Shown piece by piece: positions 26,575-34,516 of a stretch of 64,000 nt of DNA. Origin of the DNA: JASHPR01 sp963833885 (GTDB lineage Bacteria > Actinomycetota > Actinomycetes > Streptosporangiales > Streptosporangiaceae); assembly GCA_963833885.1 (NCBI GenBank), contig CAWHZU010000033.1:62001-126000 (forward strand). Direction: 5' to 3'. Below the pieces are notes generated by a model. The model was not told the origin of the DNA. It worked only from the letters and a program-made list of their open reading frames with translations, and searched no databases. How positions within the stretch are numbered: the stretch's first letter is position 1; the number at the start of each line of letters is the position of its first letter. The position numbers were made by a program, and so were the translations under genes.

Positions 26575-27501
26575 ATGGCGGGGGCAGGCGTAGAACTCCA
26601 GGTCGGGGACCGGACGGTGCGCATCTCCAGCCCGGACCGGGTCTATTTCCCCGCCCGCGGCGAGACCAAGCTGGACCTGGCCCAGTACTACCTGTCGGTC
26701 GGCGACGGCATCGTGCGCGCGCTGCGGGAGCGGCCGTGCATGATGCACCGCTTCCCGGCAGGGGTGGCGGGCGAGAAGGTGCACCAGAAGAGGGTTCCGA
26801 ACGGCGCCCCGCCGTGGCTGGAGACCGTGCGGGTGGAGTTCCCGCGTTACGGCCGGCACGCCTACGAGCTGTGTGTCACCGAGCTGGCCAGCGTGCTGTG
26901 GGCCGTCCAGATGTCGACCGTGGAGTTCCATCCGTGGAACTCCCGCCGGGCGGACACCGAGCGGCCGGACGAATGGCGCATCGACCTGGATCCGATGCCA
27001 GACTGCGGGTTCGACACGGTGCGCCGGGTCGCTCATGTCGTCCACGAGATACTCGGCGAGCTGGGCGCGACCGGGTGGCCGAAGACGTCCGGCGGCAACG
27101 GCCTGCACGTCTACGTCCGCATCGAGCCGCGGTGGGGGTTCGCCGAGGTCCGCAGGGCCGCGTACGCCTTTGCCCGGGAAGTCGAGCGCCGCGTCCCCGG
27201 CGACGTGACGACCGCCTGGTGGCGAAAGGACCGCGATCCCACGATGCTGTTCGTCGACTACAACCAGAACGCCAGGGACCACACGATGGCCAGCGCCTAC
27301 TCGGTGCGCGGCGTGCCGGAGGCGACCGTCTCCACGCCGATCACCTGGGACGAGATCGACGACGTCGACCCCAGGGAGTTCACGATCGCCACCGTGCCTG
27401 GCCGGTTCGCCCAGCTCGGCGACCTGCACCAGGGCATCGACGATTCCGTCTACTCGCTGGACACGCTGCTCGAATGGGCGGATCGCGACGGCCTCGACTG
27501 A
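26575..27501 (+). CDS. Stand-alone LigD-type primase-polymerase (PolDom)
   Basis: 308 residues from ATG 26575. It matches the archaeo-eukaryotic primase-type polymerase domain of LigD: SPDRVYFPARGETKLDLAQY at the start, HQKRVPNGAPPWLET, EFHPWNSRRADTERPDEW, the metal-binding DLDP, SGGNGLHVYVRI and WRKDRDPTMLFVDYNQN. Such proteins add nucleotides during non-homologous end joining. Here it is not fused to ligase or nuclease domains and no ku gene is nearby, so it may serve as an accessory polymerase. It is tightly followed by a MurG-like gene. Confidence 0.9.
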   Translation: MAGAGVELQVGDRTVRISSPDRVYFPARGETKLDLAQYYLSVGDGIVRALRERPCMMHRFPAGVAGEKVHQKRVPNGAPPWLETVRVEFPRYGRHAYELCVTELASVLWAVQMSTVEFHPWNSRRADTERPDEWRIDLDPMPDCGFDTVRRVAHVVHEILGELGATGWPKTSGGNGLHVYVRIEPRWGFAEVRRAAYAFAREVERRVPGDVTTAWWRKDRDPTMLFVDYNQNARDHTMASAYSVRGVPEATVSTPITWDEIDDVDPREFTIATVPGRFAQLGDLHQGIDDSVYSLDTLLEWADRDGLD

Positions 27502-27565
27502 GCGGCAGACGTTTGCAAACGCCCGCCTCTACGATGGCCCCGTCGGCCACGTCGCGAGGGAAGGT

Positions 27566-28750
27566 ATGGGCGCCCACAGTTCTAAGCACCTCGGGGGAGT
27601 TCGGATCATCGTCACCGGGGGCGGGACCGGGGGGCACACCTATCCGGCGCTGACCACTATCCGTGAGCTCCGCACCCGGTTCGCCGGGACCGGCGTCCAC
27701 GCGGAGTTCCTGTGGGTCGGCGTGGCCAGCGGCCTCGAGGCCAAGATCTGCCACCAGGAGCACATACCGTTCAAGGCGATCACGACCGGCAAGCTGCGCC
27801 GCTCACCGAGTCCGCGGGAGCTGGCCAAGAACCTCGCCGACGCGTTCCGGATCCCGATGGGCGTGCTGCAGGCCTTCGGCATCGTGCTGCGGGCAAGGCC
27901 CGACGTGGTGCTGTCGACGGGCGGGTACGTCTGCGTCCCGATCGGCGTCGCCGCCTGGGTGCTGCGCCGACCGCTGGTCATGCACGAGCAGACCAGCACG
28001 GTCGGGCTGGCCAACCGGATCCTGGCCCGGCTGGCGACGCGCGTCCTGCTCAGCCACGATGCCTCGGTCGAGCACCTGCCAGCGCGGGCGCGGCGCCGGG
28101 CGGTGGTCACCGGCAACCCCATCCGCCCGGAGGTGCTGGCGGGCGACCCGACCAGGGGACGGGCCTCGTACGGGACGGATGCGCAGCCGCCTCTCGTCCT
28201 GGTGACCGGCGGCGCCACCGGCGCCCTGCAGGTCAACGACCTGGTCGCGGGAGTCCTGCCGGACGTGCTGCCGCGCTGCTACATGCTGCACCAGTCCGGC
28301 GAGTACGGCTTCGCCCGGGCGCGCGAGGCCGCGGCGGGCCTCCCTGCGGCGCTGGCCGACCGCTACCGGGTGGTGGACTACATCCACGATGAGATGCCCG
28401 ACGTCCTGGCCGCAGCCGACGTCGTGGTCTGCCGCAGCGGCGCCGGCGCCACGGCGGAACTGACCGGGCTGGGCAAGGCCGCCATCCTCATCCCGCTGGT
28501 GCCCACCGGCGGTGACGAACAGCGCCGCACCGCCCGGTACCTGGACGAGGTCGGTGCCGCCCGGATGCTCACCGGCGCCGACGCCACCCCCGATCGCCTG
28601 CGCTACGAACTGCTCGAGCTGCTCAAGAACCCCGGAGAGCGCAGCACCATGGCGGCCAGGGCCCGCGAGCACGGCCGTCCGGACGCGGCCAGCCGGGTTG
28701 CCCAGGAGATCATCGGCGCCATTGGCAAGCGAGCGGTCCCGCGCTCTTAG
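27566..28750 (+). CDS. MurG-like GT28 glycosyltransferase
   Basis: 394 residues. The GT-B fold is clear: GGGTGGHTYPAL in the N-terminal half, FLWVGVASGLEA, VLSTGGYVCVPIGVAA, MHEQTSTVGLANR, and in the C-terminal half LVTGGATGALQVN, VVDYIHDEMPDVLAAADVVV, CRSGAGATAELTGLGKAAIL and DEQRRTARYL. These match the UDP-GlcNAc lipid II transferase. The gene lies outside any division/cell-wall cluster, so it is more likely a paralogue for another lipid-linked or secondary-metabolite sugar transfer. ATG 27566 has a weak AAGG upstream. Confidence 0.85.
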   Translation: MGAHSSKHLGGVRIIVTGGGTGGHTYPALTTIRELRTRFAGTGVHAEFLWVGVASGLEAKICHQEHIPFKAITTGKLRRSPSPRELAKNLADAFRIPMGVLQAFGIVLRARPDVVLSTGGYVCVPIGVAAWVLRRPLVMHEQTSTVGLANRILARLATRVLLSHDASVEHLPARARRRAVVTGNPIRPEVLAGDPTRGRASYGTDAQPPLVLVTGGATGALQVNDLVAGVLPDVLPRCYMLHQSGEYGFARAREAAAGLPAALADRYRVVDYIHDEMPDVLAAADVVVCRSGAGATAELTGLGKAAILIPLVPTGGDEQRRTARYLDEVGAARMLTGADATPDRLRYELLELLKNPGERSTMAARAREHGRPDAASRVAQEIIGAIGKRAVPRS

Positions 28751-28803
28751 CTGTGCGTCCCGCAGCGCTAAGCACCGATCGGCCCGCTGATTCGGTATCT
28801 GCC

Positions 28804-29352
28804 ATGATTGCCACCATGACGGCGCCGGAGCCCGTGATCGGGAGAATCCTGCTCAGCCAGGATCAGATTCGGGACCGGCTATCTGAATTGGCCGCCGACA
28901 TCGACGCGCATTACGCAGGCCGTGACCTGGTCCTGCTCGGCGTGCTCAAGGGCGCGATGATGGTCGTCGCCGACCTGGCCAGGATGCTGAACCACGACCG
29001 GGTGGAGATCGACTGGATCACCGTGTCCAGCTACGGCGACAGCACCACGTCATCTGGCGTCATCCGGATGCTGAAGGAACCCGACCTGGACCTCGACGGG
29101 CGCAACGTGCTGGTCATCGACGACATCACCGACTCTGGCCTGACTCTGTCCTGGCTGGTGGCTAACCTGCGCTCCCGGTCGGTGGCTTCGGTGGAAGTCT
29201 TGACTCTGCTCCGAAAGCCCGACCTGGTGAAGGTCGAGGTGCCGATCCGCTACGTGGGCTTCGACATAGCGCCCGACTTCGTGGCTGGCTACGGCATGGA
29301 CTATGCCCAGCGGTACCGCAACCTGCCATACATCGCGGTCCTGGAGTACTGA
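28804..29352 (+). CDS. hpt: Hypoxanthine phosphoribosyltransferase
   Basis: 182 residues. Type I PRTase fold with the PRPP loop VLVIDDITDSGLTLSWL. LLGVLKGAMMVVADLARML and VSSYGDSTTSSGVI match the other conserved HPRT loops. The C-terminal PDFVAGYGMDYAQRYRNLP is the conserved hood segment. It salvages hypoxanthine (and guanine) with PRPP in the cytosol. Start ATG 28804 or 28816; neither has a strong ribosome binding site. A household hpt may exist elsewhere, so this could be a second copy. Confidence 0.88.
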   Translation: MIATMTAPEPVIGRILLSQDQIRDRLSELAADIDAHYAGRDLVLLGVLKGAMMVVADLARMLNHDRVEIDWITVSSYGDSTTSSGVIRMLKEPDLDLDGRNVLVIDDITDSGLTLSWLVANLRSRSVASVEVLTLLRKPDLVKVEVPIRYVGFDIAPDFVAGYGMDYAQRYRNLPYIAVLEY

Positions 29353-29424
29353 CCGGAGTGCGGAATCCGGTGACCTCCTGACGGCCCTCCCGCAGCCGCC
29401 CGACCGGCGGGCGGGACTGGCGTC

Positions 29425-29919
29425 ATGGATAGTGTCTGGGTGGTGGAGGTAACCATCAGGGCGTATGAGCGGCGGGATGCCGCCGGCGTGGCCGATGTCT
29501 TCTACCGCTCCGTCCGCGACGTGGCCCGGTCCGATTACACGGCTGAACAGGTGAAGGCGTGGGTTCCCGGACGCTGGGATGCCGAGCAGGAACACCGGCG
29601 TTCCGGTGATGGCCGGCTGGTCCTGGTTGCCGCAGGCGAAGCGGGGGAGGTGGTCGCGTTCATCGACCTGGAACTCGACGGGCACATCGATCGCCTGTAC
29701 GCCGCACCCGAAGCGGCCGGCTGCGGCATCGCGTCGCGGTTGTACGACGCGATCGAGACAGCGGCACGCGCGCAGAGCATTGGGCGGCTGTTCACGGAGG
29801 CTAGTGAGTTGGCCCGGCGTTTCTTCGAGCGGAAGGGGTTCGCGGTGCTAGGACGCCAAGACATGATCCTCCGCGGCGTGCCCATCCACAATTACCGGAT
29901 GGCTAAAACCCTTGGCTGA
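29425..29919 (+). CDS. GNAT-family acetyltransferase
   Basis: 164 residues. IRAYERRDAAGVADVFYRSV opens the fold; GEVVAFIDLELDGHIDRLY and then APEAAGCGIASRLYDAIE form motif A with a changed Q/R-x-x-G-x-G/A loop (AAGCGIAS). RFFERKGFAVLGRQDMIL and HNYRMAKTL complete it, as in the ElaA/YhhY-type group. Start ATG 29425; GTG 29440 and 29443 are alternatives. The substrate is unknown. No operon partner is apparent. Confidence 0.82.
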   Translation: MDSVWVVEVTIRAYERRDAAGVADVFYRSVRDVARSDYTAEQVKAWVPGRWDAEQEHRRSGDGRLVLVAAGEAGEVVAFIDLELDGHIDRLYAAPEAAGCGIASRLYDAIETAARAQSIGRLFTEASELARRFFERKGFAVLGRQDMILRGVPIHNYRMAKTLG

Positions 29920-29950
29920 GACTGGCGACGATGCTGCCTCTTGCGCATCG

Positions 29951-29984
29951 GTAACCTGTGGGTTACGGTAACTGGAGTGTTACC
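29951..29984. promoter_or_regulatory. Two abutting palindromic operators
   Basis: GTAACC-TGTG-GGTTAC (29951-29966) is followed with no gap by GGTAAC-TGGAGT-GTTACC (29967-29984). Both are perfect. All four half-sites share GTAAC/GTTAC. They end two bases before ATG 29987 and lie upstream of a decayed SRPBCC gene and an intact ArsR gene, so the ArsR protein is the likely binder. This would be autoregulation of a very short-leader operon. Confidence 0.65.
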
Positions 29985-29986
29985 GA

Positions 29987-30145
29987 ATGCCGGGGGTTGC
30001 GAAGTTGATGCGGTACTACGAGGCCAGTTCGACGATCGCGTCGAGTCCGGAGACGGTGTGGGCGGTGCTGGCGGACGGGGCGGCCTGGCCGTCGTTCGAC
30101 AGGTTCGCCGGAGGGCTCAAGCGCCTGGTCGAGGCCGGGCACTGA
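29987..30145 (+). pseudogene. SRPBCC-family gene with a large internal deletion
   Basis: A 53-codon frame. Its first part (MRYYEASSTIASSPETVWAV, then LADGAAWPS) is the start of an SRPBCC (START-like) protein. It then jumps straight to SFDRFAGGLKRLVEAGH, which matches the normal C-terminal helix of the same family. About 80-90 central codons seem to be missing, with the joint at PS/SF where both parts share a similar codon pair. The frame is preserved. Start ATG 29987 or ATG 30008. It sits directly behind the double operator. Confidence 0.65.
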
Positions 30146-30150
30146 TCGCG

Positions 30151-30480
30151 ATGCCGACCGCCGGGGCCTACGGGGATCCGTTCGAAGCGCTGGGGGACGC
30201 GAACCGGCGTGAGATCCTGCGCCTGCTGAGCGGCGGCGACAAGCCGGTGCATGAGATTGCGGCAGCGCTGCCCATCAGCCGCCCGGCGGTGTCGCGGCAC
30301 CTGCGGTTGCTGAAGGATGCCGGAATGGTGGCCGAGCAAGCAAACGGCACCCGGCGCATCTACCACTTGCAGGAGGAGGGGCTGCAGGCTGTGCAGGCCT
30401 ATCTCGAGCGCGTGTGGGGAGAGGCCGCAGTCCGGTTCCGGCTGCTGGCCGAGAACTCTGATCCGGACGCCCGGCAGTGA
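30151..30480 (+). CDS. ArsR-family winged-helix regulator
   Basis: 109 residues. DPFEALGDANRREILRLLSG, PVHEIAAALPISRPAVSRHL and LLKDAGMVAEQANGTRRIYH are the classic ArsR helix-turn-helix and wing. No ArsR cysteine metal site is visible, and this subtype normally pairs with an AHSA1/SRPBCC gene, which follows here with a 4-bp overlap. It likely represses its own operon through the two palindromes at 29951-29984. Confidence 0.9.
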   Translation: MPTAGAYGDPFEALGDANRREILRLLSGGDKPVHEIAAALPISRPAVSRHLRLLKDAGMVAEQANGTRRIYHLQEEGLQAVQAYLERVWGEAAVRFRLLAENSDPDARQ

Positions 30481-30926
30481 CATCCCCGCTGCGCATCACC
30501 TTCGACGTGGCCTGCCCGGCCGAGCACGCGTTCGCCATGTGGACGTCGCGGATCGGGACATGGTGGCCGGCCGATCACACGGTGACCGGCGATCGGGACC
30601 TGGCTATCGTGCTGGAAAGCGGTGTCGGCGGACGGATCTATGAACGGACCGCCCACGGCGTCGAACACGACTGGGGCGTCGTGACCGTCTGGGATCCCCC
30701 GAAGCGGCTGGCGTACCTGTGGCACCTCGGCCGGGACCGCAGCGAGGCCACCGATGTCGATATCCGCTTCGTCGCCCTGGGCCCGGACGATACTCGGCTC
30801 GAGATCGAGCACCGGGGGTGGGAACGCCTGGGCGCAACGGCGGACGGGTTGCGAGACCGCAACAGGATGGGGTGGGAGACCCTTCTGCCGCACTTCGCGG
30901 CAGCAATCACCAGAGGAGATCGCTGA
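30477..30926 (+). CDS. AHSA1/SRPBCC-domain protein
   Basis: 149 residues from GTG 30477, overlapping the ArsR stop by four bases. Hallmarks are FDVACPAEHAFAMWTSRIGT, WWPADHTVTG, GGRIYERTAHGVEHDWGVVT and VWDPPKRLAYLWHLG, the AHSA1 version of the START-like ligand-binding fold. The ligand is unknown. It is usually co-regulated with the ArsR partner. The next gene overlaps its stop by one base, giving an operon of four genes. Confidence 0.88.
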   Translation: MTSPLRITFDVACPAEHAFAMWTSRIGTWWPADHTVTGDRDLAIVLESGVGGRIYERTAHGVEHDWGVVTVWDPPKRLAYLWHLGRDRSEATDVDIRFVALGPDDTRLEIEHRGWERLGATADGLRDRNRMGWETLLPHFAAAITRGDR

Positions 30927-31330
30927 TGGCTGCTGGCCTCAAAGAGGATCCGTGGCTGCTGAAGACCGCACCGGGGACATCCGAGTACTCAATCTACAAA
31001 GACCCGCAGGCCAGCCCGCCCGCGCTGGTGTGCCAGGTCGGCTCCACGACCCTCAGATATCACCTGCGGGCGATCGAGGACCTTCACGCGTGGCTTTCCG
31101 AGCAGGAAGGCTGGGTTTCCCTCGGCGCGGCGGATGAGAAGAAACCGGCAGCCGAGGGCACAGTCGAGGCGTGGGGACGGTCGCCGGACAATCCAGTCGG
31201 CGGCTGGTACGGGCTGCGCAACGGCTACCGCGGGCGGTTCGGCATGTACCTGCCGCCGCTGCTGGAAGAACTCGGCCTAGCCGAACTAACCCATGACGCC
31301 CGCAACAACCAGATACGAGCGATCCGCTGA
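30926..31330 (+). CDS. Hypothetical protein in the ArsR operon
   Basis: 134 residues from ATG 30926, with AGAGGAG about ten bases upstream. Recognisable blocks are KEDPWLLKTAPGTSEYSIYK, LVCQVGSTTLRYHLRAIEDL, HAWLSEQEGWVSLGAADEKK and GWYGLRNGYRGRFGMYLPP. No signal peptide or membrane segment. No family recognised with confidence. It appears soluble, and its position suggests it works with the AHSA1-domain protein. Confidence 0.68.
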   Translation: MAAGLKEDPWLLKTAPGTSEYSIYKDPQASPPALVCQVGSTTLRYHLRAIEDLHAWLSEQEGWVSLGAADEKKPAAEGTVEAWGRSPDNPVGGWYGLRNGYRGRFGMYLPPLLEELGLAELTHDARNNQIRAIR

Positions 31331-31344
31331 CAGGGGAACGAGTT

Positions 31345-31638
31345 ATGAGTCATGCCGCAGTCGTCCGCTACACCACGCGTCCCGATACCGCCGACGAGAA
31401 CGAACAGCTGATCAAGGCCGTGTTCGCTCAGCTAGCCGAACAGCTGCCCAAAGGACTCCGTTACGTTGCCATCCGGCTCGACGACGGGGTCAGCTTCGTT
31501 CACGTGGCGGTGCTCGAAGACGAGCACAACCCGCTGACCGGGCTCCCTGCGTTCGGCGAGTTCGTGTCGGCCATCAACGAGCGCTGCGCCGACGGGCCGA
31601 CGCCGGCCAGCGGGACAGTGGTCGGCTCATACGGCTGA
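31345..31638 (+). CDS. Small hypothetical protein, monooxygenase-like fold
   Basis: 97 residues. The pattern MSHAAVVRYTTRPDTADENE, LIKAVFAQLAEQLPKGLRYV, LDDGVSFVHVAVLEDEHNPL and PAFGEFVSAINERC resembles the dimeric ferredoxin-like fold of antibiotic-biosynthesis-monooxygenase-type proteins. The reaction is unknown. It is 14 bases after the previous gene and is probably the last intact gene of the ArsR operon. Confidence 0.68.
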   Translation: MSHAAVVRYTTRPDTADENEQLIKAVFAQLAEQLPKGLRYVAIRLDDGVSFVHVAVLEDEHNPLTGLPAFGEFVSAINERCADGPTPASGTVVGSYG

Positions 31639-31813
31639 CCGCCAGACGTTCGCGCGGGGGCTCCGGCGCGGCAACGCCCCGGAGCTACCCGACTGGCCGC
31701 CTCCGTCAGCCAGTTGCGCGACCTGCTGGACGAAGCCGGCAAACCCCAGGCGCCCGGCGGTGGGGCTGGCAACCACATGCCCGGCCTGCCCGGCCGGTAT
31801 TTAGTCGGCGACC

Positions 31814-32290
31814 TTATGTCTTCGGCATCGCGTCTGGCAGAGGCTGCGTCAACTCGTCCCCGCTCGCCTTAATGCCAGGCTCTGGCTTCGGATCTCGCTG
31901 GATCAAGGCTGCGGCTGCCGCGCCCAGTCCCACGCCGATTGCGGCCGGTTCCTCCTGCGTCAGCGCCATCGACCGCTGCTGGAGCATGAGCGACGCCGAG
32001 TATCCGACCGAGGCGGCGGCGCAGGCGATGCAGGCCAGACAGAAGCCCGGGTGGGTGAGGAACACCAGGGACTCGCAGCCGACGATCAGCCCGTTCGGCA
32101 CCCACAGCGCGAGGTAGACGTAGCGGCGGGACACCGAAGACAGCAGCCGGGCGTTCGTCCGCCACGCGCGGCCGACCTGCTGGAGTAGGTGTGGACCCAT
32201 ACGGTCGTGCCTTACTGGCCGCGCCGGCGCAGGATCATCGAGGCTGACATCGTCGCGCACACGACCAAGCTTGGCCAGGGTGACGCTCAC
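31814..32290 (-). pseudogene. MFS transporter remnant with internal deletions
   Basis: A 158-codon frame. RRYVYLALWVPNGLIVGCES is a typical N-terminal MFS drug-exporter loop. It is followed directly by VFLTHPGFCLACIACAAASV and GYSASLMLQQRSMALTQEE, which belong to the C-terminal half of such proteins, so roughly the middle of the transporter is missing. The last third is not transporter-like. Its 5' end overlaps an ArsR fragment on the other strand. The pair looks like the remains of the common divergent ArsR-MFS unit. Confidence 0.6.
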
Positions 32291-32444
32291 TAGCCAGGGA
32301 CTCGGGTCCGTCGGCCGTCACCTCAAGATCCTCTGGGATGCGGGACTGCTGCACCGCCGGCGAGCCGGCCGATCCGTGCTGTACTACCGCTCCGAGGCGG
32401 GCGACCTTCTCGTGAGCATCCAGAACGACGGCACTCATCCGTGA
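32280..32444 (+). pseudogene. C-terminal fragment of an ArsR-type regulator
   Basis: 55 codons reading TLTSQGLGSVGRHLKILWDA, GLLHRRRAGRSVLYYRSEAG and DLLVSIQNDGTHP, then TGA. This is the recognition helix, wing and C-terminal end of a winged-helix regulator. The first half of the protein is missing; upstream codons retain only a trace. It is divergent from the MFS remnant, as in intact regulator-exporter pairs. Confidence 0.6.
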
Positions 32445-32529
32445 TCGTGCCGTTACCAGCCAATTCGGCTCATTTCACCCAAGGTTCGTAAGCCAATCAA
32501 AATAAAAGTCGAGATGATCATGAACTGCG

Positions 32530-32548
32530 GTGTTCGTAAGGTGAACAC
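32530..32548. promoter_or_regulatory. Inverted repeat upstream of the TIR-like gene
   Basis: GTGTTC-GTAAGGT-GAACAC, with a third half-site GAACA seven bases further on. It lies in the AT-rich part of a 211-bp spacer (32445-32655), the most AT-rich stretch nearby (CCAATCAAAATAAAAG at 32491-32506). It is a good candidate operator or promoter element for the gene at 32656. Confidence 0.45.
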
Positions 32549-32655
32549 TAGGCGTGAACATCTCGTTGAGCGGGACGAGACAGGGGCTGGCACTAGTGCT
32601 GGGGGGCTCGACAACATGACCGCCTCCTCGGCCATCCGCAGAGGAGTGATCCAGG

Positions 32656-33825
32656 GTGCTACACGGACAAGTTGCCGTGTTCTTGTCCTGTTCTGAGAAG
32701 TTCAGGCCGGGACTCGCGTGGCCGGTGCGGGATGCCCTGGCCGCCCAGGGCCTTCGCGTGATCATGATCAGCGAGGCGCCGCCGCTGGGGGCCCCCAGCG
32801 GTGAAGAGACCAGTGCCGAGCCCTACCTGGACGCGTCGTCCGCGTTCGTGGCCCTGTGCACGGCCGACTACGAGCTCAGCGACGGCTCGAAGTACCCCAG
32901 GGCCAACATCATCGATGAGATCCAGGAGGCACTGGGCCGCCCACAGCTGCGCGACCACGCCCAGGTCCTGAAGTCGCCCGGGGTGCTGCTGCCGAGTGAC
33001 ATCACCCCGACCTACGACAGTCTCGACGTGACCAAGCCGGCCGTGGCGGCCGAGGTCATCCTGAAGCAGCTGCAGCAGTGGGGGATCGTGCCGGTGCCCG
33101 AGAGCCCGGCGGCCGCGCCGCATCGCGTCGGCTCCTGGGAAGCGGATGACGTCGACGCCCTGCTCACCGCGCCGCCCGGCGACCGCGACGAGGCCTGCGC
33201 GCGGATCTACCCGCTGCTGCGGGACCGGTCCGAGGACCGGCGTCGCTGGATCGCCAGCGAGCTGTACCGCGAGGTCCTGGAGCCCAAGAAGGAGAGCAGG
33301 GTGCTGGCCGCGGCGGCACTGCTCGAGGCGGTGGCGGCCCTTGACCCGGCGCTGGTGTCACCCGAGATGGTCGAGACGCTGGCTGGCCATGCGCGGTATC
33401 AGGCCCGGGCCTGCGCGGCGAACCTGCTGCGGGACCGGGCGGCGGTGGCGCCGCTCGACGTTCCGGTCGAGGTGCTCGGCCGGCTGGCCTTGCCGAGCAC
33501 CGAGGACTGGTTCGTGTGGGCGCCCGCCATGGCCGCGGTCCAGGAGCTGGCCCTGCACCGGCGCGAGGCGTACGCGATCTTCAACTCGCTCGCGGCCAGC
33601 GACGACGCGCGCGACCGGTTCGCGGTTGCCGCGGCGCTGCTCGGACTTGCCGGGGTCAGGCCCGCCGCGGTGGCGCGGGGCCTGGCCGAGCGGCTGAGCG
33701 AGGACCCAGATCCGCTGATCGCGGAGAAGGCCCGCAACGTGCTATCCGCCACCGAGCAGGTCACCGAGCGCGAGCACGCCGAGTGCTACCAGCGCTTCTG
33801 GGCGTTACCAAAGACTCCGAGCTAG
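32656..33825 (+). CDS. TIR-like domain protein with HEAT-like repeats
   Basis: 389 residues from GTG 32656, GAGGAG nine bases upstream. Residues about 5-145 resemble a TIR-like predicted nucleotide-binding domain: QVAVFLSCSEKFRPGLAWPV, ALAAQGLRVIMISEAPPLGA, AFVALCTADYELSDG, YPRANIIDEIQEALGRPQ, and LKSPGVLLPSDITPTYDSL. Residues about 160-380 are helical Ala/Leu/Arg repeats (EACARIYPLLRDR, AAALLEAVAALDPALV, ARACAANLLRDRAAVAPLD, FAVAAALLGLAGV) like HEAT/ARM arrays. TIR-like domains often act as NAD-cleaving or signal-binding modules in antiphage systems, but neither activity is proven here. It is isolated, next to decayed genes, and its stop overlaps that of the next gene. Confidence 0.65.
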   Translation: MLHGQVAVFLSCSEKFRPGLAWPVRDALAAQGLRVIMISEAPPLGAPSGEETSAEPYLDASSAFVALCTADYELSDGSKYPRANIIDEIQEALGRPQLRDHAQVLKSPGVLLPSDITPTYDSLDVTKPAVAAEVILKQLQQWGIVPVPESPAAAPHRVGSWEADDVDALLTAPPGDRDEACARIYPLLRDRSEDRRRWIASELYREVLEPKKESRVLAAAALLEAVAALDPALVSPEMVETLAGHARYQARACAANLLRDRAAVAPLDVPVEVLGRLALPSTEDWFVWAPAMAAVQELALHRREAYAIFNSLAASDDARDRFAVAAALLGLAGVRPAAVARGLAERLSEDPDPLIAEKARNVLSATEQVTEREHAECYQRFWALPKTPS

Positions 33826-34397
33826 CTCCGGAACTGGGCCGGCGTCCAGTCGGGGTCCCGCCCGGCCAGCCCGATCACCTGGTCCAGCAGCGGGCGGTCA
33901 GCAGGGACGGCCACCATGGGCCCGAACGGGCCGCCGGCCGCCATCAGGAAGCCGTGCGCCGACTCGACGGCGGCGGGATCGGAGGTCAGCTCCTGACCGC
34001 TGGCCCGCGCGATGTCCCAGGCGTGAACCACGAGCTCGTCCAGCCCGGCCAGGCCGGCCACCTCGCCCGGCAGGTCGCCGCCGCCGGCCTGCGTCATGCC
34101 AGTCCAGGCGGCGGGATCCCGCCAGGCAGCTGCCATCGCGGACAGATTGCGCGGGATGCGAGTCCGCCAGTCCTCGCTCAGGCGCGCCGCATCGCCCGAC
34201 GGCGCCGACCCGGTCAGCGGCCCGCGGTCCTTGGCCGCCGCGGCGGTGAAGGCCAGCGCCAGCCCGCCGACGTGGTCGATCAGGTCGCCCAGCCGGTAGG
34301 CAGGACACGGCGTCGAGCGGCCGAGCATCTCGTCGGGCACGGCCGCGATCAGCGCCGACATCTCCTCGGCCGCGGGTCCCAGATCCGGTACCGGCAT
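33822..34397 (-). CDS. TIGR03086-type (DinB-like, mycothiol-associated) protein
   Basis: 191 residues from ATG 34397 behind AGGAGGAC. DLGPAAEEMSALIAAVPDEM, LGRSTPCPAYRLGDLIDHVG and GLALAFTAAAAKDRGPL are diagnostic. A later LDELVVHAWDIARASGQELT gives the metal-binding His of the DinB/maleylpyruvate isomerase-like fold. These proteins often use mycothiol. The stop overlaps that of the converging TIR-like gene by three bases. Substrate unknown. Confidence 0.85.
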   Translation of the reverse strand: MPVPDLGPAAEEMSALIAAVPDEMLGRSTPCPAYRLGDLIDHVGGLALAFTAAAAKDRGPLTGSAPSGDAARLSEDWRTRIPRNLSAMAAAWRDPAAWTGMTQAGGGDLPGEVAGLAGLDELVVHAWDIARASGQELTSDPAAVESAHGFLMAAGGPFGPMVAVPADRPLLDQVIGLAGRDPDWTPAQFRS

Positions 34398-34516
34398 CTC
34401 GTCCTCCTGTTGCCGCCTCGGGGACAATCTGCCAGGAAGACGAGATCCGCGCCGGGAACTCATCGGACGCTGGCTCATAATCGGACCAGACGCGACCGGA
34501 AACGAGCGGAGTGCCC

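Noticed and set aside
31639..31813. Coding-like fragment ASVSQLRDLLDEAGKP after the ArsR operon
   Set aside because: It is too short and has no start or known family. Possibly part of the same decay zone, but not supportable as a gene.
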